From: Acidovorax sp. MR-S7
GTDB taxonomy: Bacteria; Pseudomonadota; Gammaproteobacteria; Burkholderiales; Burkholderiaceae_C
DNA: 64,000 nt
Assembly (NCBI RefSeq): GCF_000400995.2
Contig: NZ_DF238893.1
Location: 1-64,000, forward strand
Direction of reading: 5' to 3'
This document shows positions 44,780-52,383 of the stretch, piece after piece. The translations under genes and the position numbers were made by a program. The notes beneath the pieces are model-generated. The model was not told the DNA's origin. It made no database searches and worked only from the letters and a program-made list of their open reading frames with translations. Position 1 is the first letter of the stretch. Every line of letters starts with the position of its first letter.

Positions 44780-46006
44780 ATGAAACTCACCTTCACCCAG
44801 GCGGCGCTCGGCGCAGCGCTGCTCGCCGCATCCATGCTCGCGCCCGCGCAGGACAAGAGCGCGCGCATCTCGGACGGCATCGTCAAGATCGGCGTGCTGA
44901 CCGACATCAACGGCCCATTCATGGACAACGTGGGCAAGGGCTCCATCGTGGCGACCGAGATCGCCATCGAGGAATTCAAGGGCAAGGTGCTGGGCTACCC
45001 CATCCAGATGGTCACGGCCGACCACCAGAACAAGGCCGACGTGGGCGCCACCCGCACGCGCGAATGGTTCGACCGCGACCAGGTAGATGCGGTGACGGAG
45101 CTGGGCAACAGCGCCGTGGCCCTGGCCGCGATGAAACTCGCACAGGACAAGGGGCGCATATCCATCGTGACCGGCGCGGGCGCAGTGCGCATCTCCAGCG
45201 AGGACTGCACGCCCAACAACCTGCACTGGGTCTACGACACCTATTCGCTCGCCAAGGTGGGCACGCAGTCGGTGGTGAAGAACGGCGCCAAGACCTGGTA
45301 CTACCTCACGGCCGACTACGCCTTCGGCCACTCGCTGGAGAACGACGGCAAGCGCTTCATCGAGGCCGCGGGCGGCCAGGTGCTGGGCTCCTCGCGCTAC
45401 CCGTTCCCGGGCAACGACTTCGCGTCCTACATCATCAAGGCCCAGGGCAGCAAGGCCAACGCGGTGGCCATCGCCACGGCGGGGCTGGACCTGCAGAACG
45501 CCATCAAGCAGGGCAAGGAGTTCGGCCTGGCCAGCGGCGGGCAAAAGACCGTGGCCATGCTCATGAGCATCATGGACGTGCACGGCGTGGGCCTGAAGGA
45601 TGCCGGTGGCATGCTGTTCGCTGAGTCGTTCTACTGGGATCTGGACGATGCCTCGCGCACCTTCTCGCGCAAGTTCTTCGAGCGCACCAAGCGCATGCCC
45701 ACCGCGCTGCAGGCGGGCCAGTATTCGGCCACGCTGAACTACCTCAAGGCCATCGAGAAAGCCAAGTCCGACGACGTGGCCGACGTGATGAAGGCCATCA
45801 AGAGCATGCCCATCCAGGACGCCTTCGCCAAGAACGGCAAGGTGCGCGCCGACGGCAAGATGATCCACGACATGTACCTGGTGCGCGTGAAGACGCCCAA
45901 GGAATCGCAGGCCGCGTGGGACTACTACACGGTGCTGGAGACGGTGCCGGGCGAGCAGGCGTTCCATTCCCCCGCTGAGAGCAAGTGCCCATTGCTCAAG
46001 CCGTGA
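44780..46006 (+). CDS. ABC transporter substrate-binding protein (Peripla_BP_6 / LivJ-like)
   Basis: A 408-residue periplasmic receptor with a signal peptide (LGAALLAASMLAPAQA-like). ISDGIVKIGVLTDINGPFMDN, NNLHWVYDTYSLAKVGTQSVV, KTWYYLTADYAFGHSLEND and MLFAESFYWDLDD are typical of branched-chain-amino-acid/amide-type and aromatic-acid ABC receptors. No permease or ATPase genes are adjacent, so it must use subunits encoded elsewhere. GGAG stands before the ATG. The operon also encodes a Bug receptor, which is an unusual doubling of import systems. Confidence 0.9.
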   Translation: MKLTFTQAALGAALLAASMLAPAQDKSARISDGIVKIGVLTDINGPFMDNVGKGSIVATEIAIEEFKGKVLGYPIQMVTADHQNKADVGATRTREWFDRDQVDAVTELGNSAVALAAMKLAQDKGRISIVTGAGAVRISSEDCTPNNLHWVYDTYSLAKVGTQSVVKNGAKTWYYLTADYAFGHSLENDGKRFIEAAGGQVLGSSRYPFPGNDFASYIIKAQGSKANAVAIATAGLDLQNAIKQGKEFGLASGGQKTVAMLMSIMDVHGVGLKDAGGMLFAESFYWDLDDASRTFSRKFFERTKRMPTALQAGQYSATLNYLKAIEKAKSDDVADVMKAIKSMPIQDAFAKNGKVRADGKMIHDMYLVRVKTPKESQAAWDYYTVLETVPGEQAFHSPAESKCPLLKP

Positions 46007-46782
46007 ACACCTACCGCATCCTCGCCGTGAAGTACGCCACGGTGGAGCGCGCGCGGGGCAGCAACTTCCTGCACCCCGCGCCGGGCGACCCCGAGGCGCC
46101 GATGGCGCTGGACTTCTTCGTCTGGCTGATCGACGGCCCCGGCGGCGCGGTGCTGGTGGACACGGGCTTCAGCCCCGCATCGGCCACCGCGCGGCAGCGG
46201 CGCTACCTGGTCTCGCCGCTCGAATCGCTGCACCGTCTGGGCCATGCGCCCGAGGGCATCCGCGACGTGGTGGTCACGCACCTGCACTACGACCACGCGG
46301 GCAACGTGGGCGAGTTCCCCGCCGCCACCGTCTGGGTGCAGGAGCGCGAGGTGCGCTACGCCACGGGCGACTGCATGTGCGACCCGAAGCAGAACCATTT
46401 CTTCTCGACCGACGACGTGGCCGTGCTCATCAAGCGCCTGTACCGGGGCGACGTGCGGCTCATCGACGGCTTCCACACGCTGCGCGACGGCATCGAGCTG
46501 CACCGCGTGGGCGGCCACACCGACGGCCTGCAGGTGGTGCGCGTGCGCACCGCGCGCGGCTGGGTGGTGCTGGCTTCCGACGCGGCGCACTACTACGAGA
46601 ACCTCGCGCTGCAGAACCCCTTTCCCGCCATCTACAGCCTGCCCGACATGCTGGCCGGCTACGCGCGCATCCGCGCGCTGGCCGATGGCGAAGACCGCAT
46701 CGTGCCGGGCCACGACCCTGCCGTCTGCACGCGCTTCGAGAGCGCGGGCGTTGACGGCGTGCATGCCTACTGCATTGCCTGA
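46003..46782 (+). CDS. Metallo-beta-lactamase-fold lactonase (N-acyl homoserine lactonase family)
   Basis: A 259-residue MBL-fold hydrolase with the dinuclear metal motif VVTHLHYDHAGNVGEF (HxHxDH, residues 93-98), a later His in RVGGHTDGLQVV, an Asp in VLASDAAHYYEN and a His in IVPGHDPAV. This architecture matches AHL lactonases, but here the setting is catabolic, so hydrolysis of a lactone intermediate is more likely than quorum quenching. The start is GTG at 46003, whose GTGA overlaps the upstream stop; GTG at 45985 is an alternative. Confidence 0.88.
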   Translation: MNTYRILAVKYATVERARGSNFLHPAPGDPEAPMALDFFVWLIDGPGGAVLVDTGFSPASATARQRRYLVSPLESLHRLGHAPEGIRDVVVTHLHYDHAGNVGEFPAATVWVQEREVRYATGDCMCDPKQNHFFSTDDVAVLIKRLYRGDVRLIDGFHTLRDGIELHRVGGHTDGLQVVRVRTARGWVVLASDAAHYYENLALQNPFPAIYSLPDMLAGYARIRALADGEDRIVPGHDPAVCTRFESAGVDGVHAYCIA

Positions 46783-46800
46783 TTTTTGGAGACACCTCTG

Positions 46801-47778
46801 ATGACCGCATTCAACAAACGCGCCTTCCTGTTGGGCAGCATCGCCCTCGCCGCCGGCACCGCTTTCGCACAGCCCGCAAGCGACTGGCCCGCAGCCAAGC
46901 CCGTGACCATCGTGGTGGGCTTTTCCGCGGGCGGGCCGACCGACGTGGTGGCGCGCATCGTGGCCGAGCAGCTTTCCACGAAGTTCAAGCAGAGCTTCGT
47001 GGTGGACAACAAGGCGGGCGCATCGGGTGGTGTGGCGGCCAACCTCGTCAAGCAGGCCGCGCCCGACGGCTACACGCTGATGTTCGGCAGCAGCAGCACG
47101 CTGTCCATCATCCCCACGCTGCAAAAGACCGCCTACGACCCGCTGCGCGACTTCACGGCCATCGCGCTCGTGGCCAGCTACCCGTACTTCCTCGTCGCGC
47201 CCGCGTCGTCCAGCATCACCTCGCTCGACGAACTGCTCAAGCAGGGCCGCGCCAGCGGCTCGCAATTGAGCTACGGCTCGGCCGGCAACGGCGCGGTGAA
47301 CCACCTCGCGGGCGAATGGTTCAAGCACGAGGCCAAGATCAACGCGGTGCACGTGCCCTACAAGGGCGACTCGGCAGCGGTGACCGACCTCGTCGCCGGA
47401 CGGCTGGACTTCGCCTTCCTCGCGGGCTCGGTGGCGCTGCCGCAGGTCAAGGCGGGCAAGATGCGCGTGCTGGCCTCGGCCAGCGCCGTGGCGGGGCGCG
47501 GCGGCGAGGGCGTGCCCACGCTGGGCGACCGCTACCCCGGCTTCGCGGCCGAGCCGTGGAACGGCCTGATGGGCCCCAAGGGCGTGCCCGAGCCCATCGT
47601 CGCCAAGCTCAACGCCGCCGTGAACGAGATCATGGCCCGCCCGGACGTGTTGGCACGCCTCGGGCCCATGGAGCAGTACGCCTTCACCGGCACGCCGCAG
47701 CAGTTCACCGACCACATCAAGACGCAGACCGAGCGCTGGGCCTCGGTCATCAAGACCTCGAACATCAAGGCCGACTGA
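46801..47778 (+). CDS. Bug-family (TTT) periplasmic solute receptor
   Basis: A 325-residue exported receptor with signal peptide AFLLGSIALAAGTAFAQ. The Bug motifs KPVTIVVGFSAGGPTDVVAR, SFVVDNKAGASGGV, APDGYTLMFG and HVPYKGDSAAVTDLVAGRL are clear. GGAGA lies eleven bases before the ATG at 46801; an upstream in-frame start at 46786 covers this site and is rejected. Its stop overlaps the aldehyde dehydrogenase start (TGATG). Confidence 0.93.
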   Translation: MTAFNKRAFLLGSIALAAGTAFAQPASDWPAAKPVTIVVGFSAGGPTDVVARIVAEQLSTKFKQSFVVDNKAGASGGVAANLVKQAAPDGYTLMFGSSSTLSIIPTLQKTAYDPLRDFTAIALVASYPYFLVAPASSSITSLDELLKQGRASGSQLSYGSAGNGAVNHLAGEWFKHEAKINAVHVPYKGDSAAVTDLVAGRLDFAFLAGSVALPQVKAGKMRVLASASAVAGRGGEGVPTLGDRYPGFAAEPWNGLMGPKGVPEPIVAKLNAAVNEIMARPDVLARLGPMEQYAFTGTPQQFTDHIKTQTERWASVIKTSNIKAD

Positions 47779-49208
47779 TGCAGTACTCCCAATTCATCGC
47801 GGGCGAATTCCGCCAGGGCACGTCCGCCGAACGCTTCACCGTCATCGACCCGAGCACGGGCCAGCCGCTGGGCGACTACGCCCATGCCGCCCCGGCCGAC
47901 GTGCAGGCCGCCATCGACGCGGCCGAGGGCGCCCTGCGCGCGTGGCGCAGCACCTCGGCGCTGGAGCGCTCGGTGCTGCTGCGCCGCGTGGCCGCGCTGA
48001 TGCGCGAACGCGGCGACGCCATCGCCACGCAGATCGCGCGCGAGCTGGGCAAGCCCTTCGGCGAGGCGCAGAAGGAAGTGGTGACCGCCGCCGAGATGTT
48101 CGAGTGGGCGGCCGAGGAGGCGCGCCGCATCTACGGCCGCACGATTCCCGCGCGCGCTGGCGGCATCACGCAGACCGTGGCGCTGGAGCCCATCGGCGTG
48201 GTGGCCGCGTTCGCGGGCTGGAACGCGCCGGCCATCACGCCCTCGCGCAAGATCAGCGGCGCGCTGGCCGCCGGCTGCACCATCGTCATCAAGCCCTCGG
48301 AAGAAACGGCCGGCGTGGCGCTGCACATCGCAAAAGCCGTGCAGGACGCGGGCGTGCCCGACGGCGTGGTCAACCTGGTGTTCGGCGAGCCCGGCGCCAT
48401 CGCCGACCAGCTCTGCGCATCGCCGCAGGTGCACATGGTCACCTTCACCGGCGCCACCGCGGTCGGCAAGCAGATAGGGGCCAAGGCCGCGCTGACCATG
48501 AAGCGCGCCACGCTGGAGCTGGGCGGGCATGCGCCGGTGGTCGTTTGCGACGACGTGGACGTGGAGCGCGTGGCGCGCGCCGCCGTGGCCACCAAGTACC
48601 GCAACGCGGGGCAGGTCTGCACCTCGCCCACGCGCTTCCTGGTGCAGGCGGGCGTGTTCGATGCGTTCCGCGAACGCTTCGTGCAGGCCGCGCAGACGCT
48701 GAAGGTGGGCGACCCGTTCGACGCGGCCACGCAGATGGGGCCGCTGAAGAATCCGCGCCGCCTGCAATCCATCGACCGCCTGGTGCAGGACGCGCGCGAC
48801 CGCGGCCTGACCGTCGCCACGGGCGGCGAGCGCATCGGCACCGAGGGCTTTTTCTACCGGCCCACGGTGCTCGTGCGGCCCACGCGCGATTGCGACGCGG
48901 CGAACATCGAGCCCTTCGGCCCCGTGGCGCTCATCAGCCCGTTCGGCGAGCTGGATGAGGCCATCGCCGAAGCCAACCGCCTGCCCTTCGGCCTGGCGGC
49001 CTATGCGTTCACCAACAACCTGCAGCGCGCCCACCGCCTCGCGGGCGAGATCGACAGCGGCGTGGTCTGCATCAACGAGTGGCAGGCATCGCTGCCCGAA
49101 ACGCCCTTCGGCGGCCACAAGGACAGCGGCCTGGGCTCGGAAGGCGGCATCGAGGGCCTGATGGAATTCCTGCGCGTCAAATGCGTGCGCCAGGGAGCGT
49201 CGGCATGA
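47778..49208 (+). CDS. NAD(P)-dependent aldehyde dehydrogenase (succinate-semialdehyde dehydrogenase-like)
   Basis: A 476-residue ALDH with the catalytic Glu in TLELGGHAPVVV (about E247) and nucleophile in NAGQVCTSPTRF (about C281). VTFTGATAVGKQIGAKA, IEPFGPVALISPFGELDEAI and PFGGHKDSGLGSEGGIEG resemble the SSADH/GabD branch. It probably oxidises the semialdehyde produced by one of the two 3-HIBADH-like dehydrogenases in the operon. It overlaps both neighbours (TGATG upstream, ATGA downstream). Confidence 0.92.
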   Translation: MQYSQFIAGEFRQGTSAERFTVIDPSTGQPLGDYAHAAPADVQAAIDAAEGALRAWRSTSALERSVLLRRVAALMRERGDAIATQIARELGKPFGEAQKEVVTAAEMFEWAAEEARRIYGRTIPARAGGITQTVALEPIGVVAAFAGWNAPAITPSRKISGALAAGCTIVIKPSEETAGVALHIAKAVQDAGVPDGVVNLVFGEPGAIADQLCASPQVHMVTFTGATAVGKQIGAKAALTMKRATLELGGHAPVVVCDDVDVERVARAAVATKYRNAGQVCTSPTRFLVQAGVFDAFRERFVQAAQTLKVGDPFDAATQMGPLKNPRRLQSIDRLVQDARDRGLTVATGGERIGTEGFFYRPTVLVRPTRDCDAANIEPFGPVALISPFGELDEAIAEANRLPFGLAAYAFTNNLQRAHRLAGEIDSGVVCINEWQASLPETPFGGHKDSGLGSEGGIEGLMEFLRVKCVRQGASA

Positions 49209-50077
49209 GCACGGTGCTGGGCTTCGTCGGCGTGGGCGTGATGGGCGAAGGCATGTGCCGCAACCTGCTCGCCAAGAGCGGCCTGCCGGTGCACGTGGCC
49301 GACGTGCAGGCCGACAACGTGGCGCGCCTCGCGGCGCTGGGCGCCGTGGCCTCCAGCGTGCGCGCGCTGCGCGAGACGGTGCACACGGTGTTCCTCTCGC
49401 TGCCTTCCATCGACCAGGTGGAAGAAGTCTGCCTGGGCACCAACCCGCTCGTCGCCCCCGGCGGCAGCGTGAAGACCGTGGTGGACATGAGCACCAGCGA
49501 CGTGCCGCGCACCCGCGCGCTGGCCGAGCGGCTGGCCGCGCTGGGCGTGCGCTTCCTCGACGCGCCGGTGGCCCGCAGCCGCGAGGCCGCGAACAACGGC
49601 ACGCTGCTCATCACCGTGGGCGGCCCGGCCGACCTGTTCGAGTCCGTGGCGCCGTGGCTGCGCTGCATGGGCTCCGACGTGGTGCACTGCGGCGCCGTGG
49701 GCGCGGGGCAGGTGGTCAAGATCATGAACAACATGGTGCTGCTCTCCACCGTCAACGCGCTGGCCGAGGCCATGGCCATCGCCGAGGCAGCGGGCGTGGA
49801 CAAGGGCCTGCTCGCGAGCGTGCTGCGGCTGGGATCGGCCGACTCGTTCGCGCTCAAGCTCACGGGCGAGCGGCTGGCGACGGACGTGTTCCCCGAGAAG
49901 CTGTTCCCCACCGCCTACGCGCTCAAGGATCTGAAGCTGGCGCTGGGCCTCGCGCAGGCTTCGGGCATCCAGCCCGCCGTGGCGCAGGCCACGGCCGCGC
50001 TGCTGGAGGCGGCCTGCGCGCGCGGGTATGCGATGAACTACTACCCGGTGATCTACCGGCTGGTACGGAAAACATAG
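49205..50077 (+). CDS. 3-hydroxyisobutyrate dehydrogenase-family protein (second of two in operon)
   Basis: A 290-residue beta-hydroxyacid dehydrogenase. It shows LGFVGVGVMGEGMCRNLL, FLDAPVARSREAANNGTLLI and GAGQVVKIMNNMVLL with catalytic Lys about residue 172. It is clearly diverged from the enzyme at 43865, so the pair may act at different steps. It is the last gene of the operon; its start overlaps the aldehyde dehydrogenase stop by four bases. Confidence 0.88.
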   Translation: MSTVLGFVGVGVMGEGMCRNLLAKSGLPVHVADVQADNVARLAALGAVASSVRALRETVHTVFLSLPSIDQVEEVCLGTNPLVAPGGSVKTVVDMSTSDVPRTRALAERLAALGVRFLDAPVARSREAANNGTLLITVGGPADLFESVAPWLRCMGSDVVHCGAVGAGQVVKIMNNMVLLSTVNALAEAMAIAEAAGVDKGLLASVLRLGSADSFALKLTGERLATDVFPEKLFPTAYALKDLKLALGLAQASGIQPAVAQATAALLEAACARGYAMNYYPVIYRLVRKT

Positions 50078-50165
50078 TGCTTCCGGGTATGGCCGCTTTA
50101 ATCCGCTTTCTTGACGAAGACATCTCGTTGGTGTTTCCATTGACGCATAGCAAAGGAGCGCGAAC

Positions 50166-50459
50166 ATGACCCGGCCCCTCCCCACCCCCGGCGAAATCCT
50201 TGCCACCGAATTTCTGGAACCCATGGGCCTGACCCAATACCGGCTGGCCCAAGCCATTCACGTGCCTCAAACCCGCATCGCGGCCATCGTCAAGCATGGC
50301 CGCTCGATCACGGCCGACACGGCGCTCAGGCTTGCCCGGTTCTTCGGAACGTCCGTGGAGTTCTGGATGAACCTCCAGGGGCAGTACGACGCGGATACTG
50401 CGAGGATGGAACTCGCGGAAGAACTGGAGTCCATCGAGCCCTTCGCAGCGGCCGCGTAG
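50166..50459 (+). CDS. higA: HigA-family antitoxin, apparently without HigB
   Basis: A 97-residue Xre-type helix-turn-helix protein. The start PTPGEILATEFLEPMGLTQY, the HTH (YRLAQAIHVPQTRIAAIVKH) and the GRSITADTALRLARFFGTSVEFWMNLQ segment are diagnostic of HigA/VapI antitoxins. In the usual order the toxin gene higB lies directly upstream, but the 88-base gap before it holds no RelE-like frame, and downstream is a hairpin then a convergent gene. It may be a solitary regulator. GGAG precedes the ATG. Confidence 0.9.
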   Translation: MTRPLPTPGEILATEFLEPMGLTQYRLAQAIHVPQTRIAAIVKHGRSITADTALRLARFFGTSVEFWMNLQGQYDADTARMELAEELESIEPFAAAA

Positions 50460-50460
50460 C

Positions 50461-50479
50461 CCCGGCATCAGATGCCGGG
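50461..50479 (+). terminator. Perfect hairpin directly after higA
   Basis: CCCGGCATC (50461-50469), A, GATGCCGGG (50471-50479) form a 9-bp perfect dyad starting one base after the higA stop. The single-base loop suggests it is read as a cruciform or as a hairpin with a few unpaired bases. There is no T-run after it, so intrinsic termination is not certain. Confidence 0.55.
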
Positions 50480-50499
50480 CGGGTTATGAACCCAATCGA

Positions 50500-50547
50500 G
50501 CTCTAGCGCTTATGCAGCAAGCGCGAGCAGCTCACTTTTCCATAGCT
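50500..50547 (+). repeat. Intergenic hairpin repeat, copy 6
   Basis: GAGCTCTAGCGCTTATGCAG then CAAGCGCGAGCAGCTCAC, with conserved GCGCTT/AAGCGC arms and outer GAGCT/AGCTC pairing. It overlaps the 3' end of the LysR gene, whose last codons and stop (50532) lie within it. Confidence 0.75.
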
Positions 50548-51413
50548 TCTGCCAGCAGCCAGTCCTTGAACGCAGCGATCTTGCCCGAGTAGCGCTGCAG
50601 CGCGGGCGTGACGAGGTAGTGGCCCTTGCCCGTGCGCAGCGGGCTGCCGAACGGGCGCACGAGGCGGCGGGCCTGGAAGTCCGCCTCCAGCATGTACGGC
50701 TGGCCGATGGCGATGCCCAGCCCGTCCACCGCCGCCTGCCAGGTGAGGATGGAGCTGCTGAAGATCATCTTCTCGGCCGTGTCGAACAGCTCCGGCAGGC
50801 CCGCGTGCGCGAGCCAGCGCGGCCAGTCGTCCTTGCGGTACTTGGAGACCAGCAGGCGCTTGCCGCGCAGCGCCTCGGCGGGCGCGGCGCCGGCCGCCAT
50901 GAAGCCGGGCGCGCAGACCGGCTCCACGATGTCTTCGAGCAGCAGCACCGCCTCGGCGCCGGGCCAGTGGCCGTCGCCCAGCACGATGGCCAGGTCGCAC
51001 TGCTCGGCGCCGAAGTCCAGCGGCGCGCTGCTGTTGGTGATGGCCACCTCCACCTCGGGGTGCAGCGCCTTGAAGCGCGGCAGGCGCGGGATGAGCCAGC
51101 GCGCGGTGAGCGTGGTGTAGGTGCGCAGGCGGATCACGTTGTTCGAATACTTGCGCGTGATGGCCTCGGTGGCGGCGGCGATCTCCTCGAACGCCGGGCC
51201 GATGCGGCGCGCGTAGCCCTCGCCCACCTCGGTCAGGCGCACGCCCACGCGCTCGCGCGTGAAGAGCTGCACGCCCAGGTATTCCTCCAGCACGGCGATC
51301 TGGCGGCTCACGGCCGACTGGCTCACGTTCAGCTCGCTGGCCGCCAGCGTGAGGTTGCTGGTGCGCGCGACGACCTCGAAGACCTTCAGGGGGTTGAGCG
51401 GCGGGACTTTCAT
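50532..51413 (-). CDS. LysR-family transcriptional regulator (GcvA-like)
   Basis: A 293-residue LysR protein. The HTH is LTLAASELNVSQSAVSRQIA followed by EEYLGVQLFTRERVGVRLTE. The effector domain contains the GcvA-like YTTLTARWLIPRLPRFKALHPEVEV segment. It overlaps the SMP-30 gene upstream (ATGA at 51410) and converges with the operon ending at 50077, which it may regulate. The last residues and the stop are encoded within a copy of the intergenic repeat. Confidence 0.92.
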   Translation of the reverse strand: MKVPPLNPLKVFEVVARTSNLTLAASELNVSQSAVSRQIAVLEEYLGVQLFTRERVGVRLTEVGEGYARRIGPAFEEIAAATEAITRKYSNNVIRLRTYTTLTARWLIPRLPRFKALHPEVEVAITNSSAPLDFGAEQCDLAIVLGDGHWPGAEAVLLLEDIVEPVCAPGFMAAGAAPAEALRGKRLLVSKYRKDDWPRWLAHAGLPELFDTAEKMIFSSSILTWQAAVDGLGIAIGQPYMLEADFQARRLVRPFGSPLRTGKGHYLVTPALQRYSGKIAAFKDWLLAEAMEK

Positions 51414-52297
51414 CGCGCGCCTCCGATCTCGCACCACGCGACGGGCAGGCCGGGCACGTCGACACGCGTGCGCAACACCGGCCCTTTTGCGCAGGTGACG
51501 AACAGCGTGCGCCCGTCGGCCCCGCCCAGGCAGGGCATGGTGGGGCGCTCCACCGGCACGGGCAGCTCGGCCAGCACCTCGCCGCGCGGCGACAGGCGCA
51601 GCACGCGCGCGCCTTCGTAGAGCGCGCACCAGTAGGCGCCCTCGGCATCCACGCAAGCGCCATCGGGGCGGCCGCCGTAGGGCGCGCCGTCCTGCCGGGG
51701 TGCGAAAGCGCGCAGCACGCGCGGCGCACCCACCGGCTCGCCGTGCCCGTCGCAGTCCCACGCGCGGATCTCGTGCGCAGGGGTGTCGGTCCAGTACATC
51801 GTACGGCCGTCGGGCGACCACGCGAGGCCGTTGGCCGTGCGCGCGCCGTCCAGCATGCGGCGCACAGAGCCCTTGCGCGCGTCGATGCAGTACAGCGCGG
51901 CAACAGGCTGGCGCGGCCCGCTCGCGGGCTCGTGCACGGTGCCCACCCAGAAGCGCCCGTGCGCATCACACTTGCCGTCGTTCGCGCGCTCGGTGGCCGG
52001 GTCGATCGGCAGGCGGGCGATCTCGGCCAGCGGCCCGCCCCACGCGGGCGCGTGGCAGATGCGGTCGCGCAGCGCGACCACGAGGCCCGCATCGGCACCG
52101 CTCTGGCGCGCGGGCGCGATGCAGCCGGGCTCGGCCGGCATGGGCCAGCACTGCGCGCCGCCGCCTCCGGCATCGCTGCGCCAGAGAGCACGGCCCGCGA
52201 TGTCCACCCAGTACAGGCGCTCCTCGGCGGGGTGCCAGAACGGCGATTCGCCCAGCTGCGCGGGCCCTGCGGCAAGCGACTTCCAAGGTGTGTGCAT
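51410..52297 (-). CDS. SMP-30/gluconolactonase-family lactonase
   Basis: A 295-residue six-bladed beta-propeller enzyme. Metal-ligand regions are LGESPFWHPAEERLYWVDI (Glu), GRFWVGTVH with nearby Asn in TERANDGKCDAHG, GLAWSPDGRTMYWTDT and GRPDGACVDAEGAYWCAL (Asp). These proteins hydrolyse sugar or other lactones using a divalent metal. It is co-transcribed with the LysR gene; together with the MBL lactonase of the neighbouring operon this suggests lactone chemistry in the pathway. Confidence 0.9.
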   Translation of the reverse strand: MHTPWKSLAAGPAQLGESPFWHPAEERLYWVDIAGRALWRSDAGGGGAQCWPMPAEPGCIAPARQSGADAGLVVALRDRICHAPAWGGPLAEIARLPIDPATERANDGKCDAHGRFWVGTVHEPASGPRQPVAALYCIDARKGSVRRMLDGARTANGLAWSPDGRTMYWTDTPAHEIRAWDCDGHGEPVGAPRVLRAFAPRQDGAPYGGRPDGACVDAEGAYWCALYEGARVLRLSPRGEVLAELPVPVERPTMPCLGGADGRTLFVTCAKGPVLRTRVDVPGLPVAWCEIGGAR

Positions 52298-52334
52298 GCG
52301 CGTGATTGTCCCGCACGGCCCGCCCCATAAAAAA

Positions 52335-52353
52335 GGCCCGCGCGAGGCGGGCC
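52335..52353 (-). terminator. Rho-independent terminator after amtB
   Basis: GGCCCGC (52335-52341) and GCGGGCC (52347-52353) form a 7-bp GC stem. The AAAAAA at 52329-52334 becomes a U-run on the minus-strand transcript, immediately beyond the amtB stop at 52384. It fits termination of the porin-glnK-amtB operon. Confidence 0.85.
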
Positions 52354-52383
52354 GAAGTTCCTTGGAAGTAACAGGTTGCCGGT

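Noticed and set aside
46003-46782. Quorum-quenching role for the AHL-lactonase-like protein
   Set aside because: The fold and motif allow it, but the gene is embedded in a catabolic operon with receptors and dehydrogenases, so a pathway lactone is the simpler explanation.
43703-47715. Two very long minus-strand open frames opposite the catabolic operon
   Set aside because: They are shadows of GC-rich codon usage; they are rich in His/Arg/Gly/Ala with no recognisable domain, and the plus strand encodes clear enzymes.
46801-47778. Possibility that the Bug receptor is the binding unit of the ABC-type system next to it
   Set aside because: The protein has Bug motifs throughout and shares no features with ABC receptors; ABC and TTT systems use different membrane partners.
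50078-50165. A hidden higB toxin upstream of higA
   Set aside because: The gap can encode at most about 25 residues in any frame and none resembles the conserved RelE/HigB core.
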